DNA from: Cylindrotheca closterium
Lineage: Eukaryota > Bacillariophyta > Bacillariophyceae > Bacillariales > Bacillariaceae
Direction: 5' to 3'
DNA length: 19,636 nt
Assembly (NCBI GenBank): GCA_933822405.4
Contig: CAKOGP040001767.1
Span: 1 to 19,636, forward strand
Positions 17,969 to 19,636 of the stretch are shown piece by piece; the stretch's first letter is position 1; each line of letters opens with the position of its first letter. The notes beneath the pieces are model-generated. The model was not told where the DNA came from. It made no database searches and was given only the letters and a program-made list of their open reading frames with translations. The translations under genes and the position numbers were made by a program.

Positions 17969-19636
17969 GTTGGGCGAGAAGGTGTCTTCTCGCCGAAGGA
18001 CGTGGGTTTGATGAACGACGCAAGAGGCCTCGTCGCTGAATCCAAGGAGATTGGTTCTGAACCAATGGGGACGTTGCAGCCACTGCGCGTTGGATCGAGT
18101 CGCTCACTGCATTCCTACGCTGCGTTGCCTCATCTCTACGGTGTTCGGCCTTCCTAACCTCCTCCTCTGCAGCACTCACGCCCATTTCCACCTCCTCTGC
18201 TACAGAGGTTAAAGCATCCACTGCGTTTTTGATGTCGACCTCTCTGTTTACACTCGGAGCATCAGGGCGTGGGGCTCTTAGCGTCCCCTCCCCACAACCA
18301 AGCGCTGCTGACTCAAGCTGGTCCCTTCTTTCAGCTGCAATACGTTCTCGTTCTGCGCCGCTGCCCAGCACCAAACATGCGTTGGCATTGGTTTCATATG
18401 GGCTTCCTGAAAAGGGATAATAGCTTACTTGCCCCAAAACAACATCCTCGTCGGGCCTGTAGCTGATACCAAAGAAACCATCCAGTGTGACAGAACAGTA
18501 CATACATTTTGCCGCAAGACCATGGCTGTTTCGAGGGCCATTGGATGATTCCCTCGTAGCCATATTACTTATCTGACAATCAGCATGGATCCTTTTCCCA
18601 CAACGCGGCAGGGCAACCACGCAACCATGGCATGTTGTTGTATTGTGACAAACAATACAACTCGGGTCCCTAGCAAAATTGTACAGCCCTGAGTTCGCAC
18701 GGAAAACGGACCCCATTAGACGCCGTTGAAGCTCCCAGTTTTCGTGAGTGGTCACAATCTTCCCAGCCTCCACAGGTTCTTGCAACAAAGAAATGATGCC
18801 TCGGAGGACCTTTTCGCGGACATTCGAGACACCATCTATCCCGTTCGCGGCATAGACCCCAAGGTTTTCAAACATGAAGTCCAGAGCAATAGGCCCACAA
18901 TTGTAGAACCCCTCTGCTGGTCTTGAGGTTTTTGTCCTTGCACTAAACGTATAACCAGGCTCTTCAGCATACTGAGACTGGGAGTTCCAAGTCAAAACCC
19001 TTGGCTCAACGATCCTACCCCAACCAACTGCTCCTAGAATCATGGACACTCCTTCTTTAATGTCCTTGTCTCGCATAAGATTCAGTTTCATGTGAGAAAA
19101 CTTGCAACTTTTGCAGATCATGTCTACCTCCAAAGCCCCCCAGTGCTCAGCCAAGTGACGAGACCGATTCGTGCTTCCTGTAATGGCAAAAACATAGAAA
19201 GGTTTGCATTTCTTCCATGTCTTCTCTTTCCATGCGCAGATTCCAGTTGGGGTCAAGTTCAAAAGCATCAGGACAACCCATTGGGACCCTAAAAATACAC
19301 GGGCTTATGTACTTTCCATTGTCTGCAACGATGGATTCACGATGAAGCAGCATGAGGGTCATTTTAATGATATCATCTGACCACATTAAATCACTTGTCA
19401 ACAGCTCATTGATGGCTTCGAAGGTAATTTCAACATAAAAGGGTTTTTTGTCTTCCTCGTCATTAAAACCCTCTATGTTAGAAGTAAGCGATCCACTGCC
19501 GCCTGCAAACTACCTGTTCAATTGACTGCAATTTAGCTGTCCAGGTATTGTTGCCTTCTAAGTATATGAACTTACAGTATATAGAAGTATATAGATCAAT
19601 CAAAGATCCTACTTTATCAACCAATTCACTCGTTGC
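17969..19636 (-). pseudogene. C48-like peptidase with RING/PHD-like finger, truncated at 3' end, partial at window edge
   Basis: Reading from the right edge, the frame gives ATSELVDKVGSLIDLYTSIY, shifts near 19507 to SGSLTSNIEGFNDEEDKKPF then INELLTSDLMWSDDIIKMTL, and shifts again between about 19200 and 19270 into a 436-codon frame (ATG at 19268). The peptidase hallmarks are the W-SDD-I segment, His42 in HWGALEVD and Cys124 in GFYNCGPIAL, in the order of C48 (Ulp-like) enzymes. Residues 204-258 hold Cys-x2-Cys...Cys-x2-Cys...Cys-x4-His-x2-Cys...Cys-x2-Cys, a RING/PHD-like cross-brace. Residues about 330-410 are a Glu/Ala/Arg-rich probable coiled coil. The last codons (LLE, stop at 17958) come from LTR-B, so the original C-terminus is lost. 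The shifts could be introns or decay. A host gene or transposon gene are both possible. Confidence 0.6.

Overview
The window is eukaryotic and made almost entirely of transposable elements. The best guess for the host is a diatom or related alga: three separate pieces look like diatom-type Ty1/Copia genes (gag-like, protease-integrase, RNase H), and the tyrosine-recombinase-like gene resembles proteins I recall from diatom genomes. Reading frames are split by single-base shifts, stops and possible introns. I see no intact housekeeping gene, rRNA, tRNA or CRISPR array. Species is not determinable from the sequence.

Bases 232-12256 form one large DNA transposon with 64-bp terminal inverted repeats beginning TGTGACACAC and a 4-bp duplication, GGAA, on both sides. 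Its minus-strand gene encodes a zinc-binding HHCC segment, a DDE integrase core, a proline-rich repeat, a C48 (Ulp1-like) cysteine peptidase and a C-terminal CXC cysteine cluster. This matches the Ginger type of cut-and-paste transposon, whose transposase resembles a Gypsy integrase. A second, unrecognised gene lies at its left end on the plus strand. The termini carry many copies of a 14-bp palindrome, CAGTTTTRAAACTG-like.

The integrase is split by a nested insertion at 4730-11281, flanked by a 5-bp duplication (ATGAG). Removing the insertion and one ATGAG rejoins the integrase reading frame. The insertion starts with a complete 467-bp LTR (LTR-A). It then runs into three apparently identical 1991-bp tandem units (5015-7005, 7006-8996, 8997-10987) and a partial fourth. 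Each unit holds the 3' part of LTR-A, a decayed plus-strand LTR-A-linked reading frame, a minus-strand Copia gag fragment, and a 393-bp TG...CA repeat (LTR-B). The array ends in a 114-bp remnant of the 3' LTR-A. Without the insertion the DNA transposon would be about 5.5 kb.

From 12257 to the right end lies a patchwork: a tyrosine-recombinase-like fragment (13335-14318), a Copia RNase H tail with the start of its 3' LTR (14790-15539), an unrecognised gene (about 15539-16885), a Copia protease-integrase fragment (16887-17575), another LTR-B copy (17576-17968), and a minus-strand gene with C48-like and RING/PHD-like features whose 3' end is cut by that LTR and which runs off the right edge.

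The sequence supports this order of events: DNA transposon insertion, retroelement insertion into its integrase, decay of the retroelement pieces, then amplification of the 1991-bp unit. The last step could be an assembly artefact, because the units appear identical.
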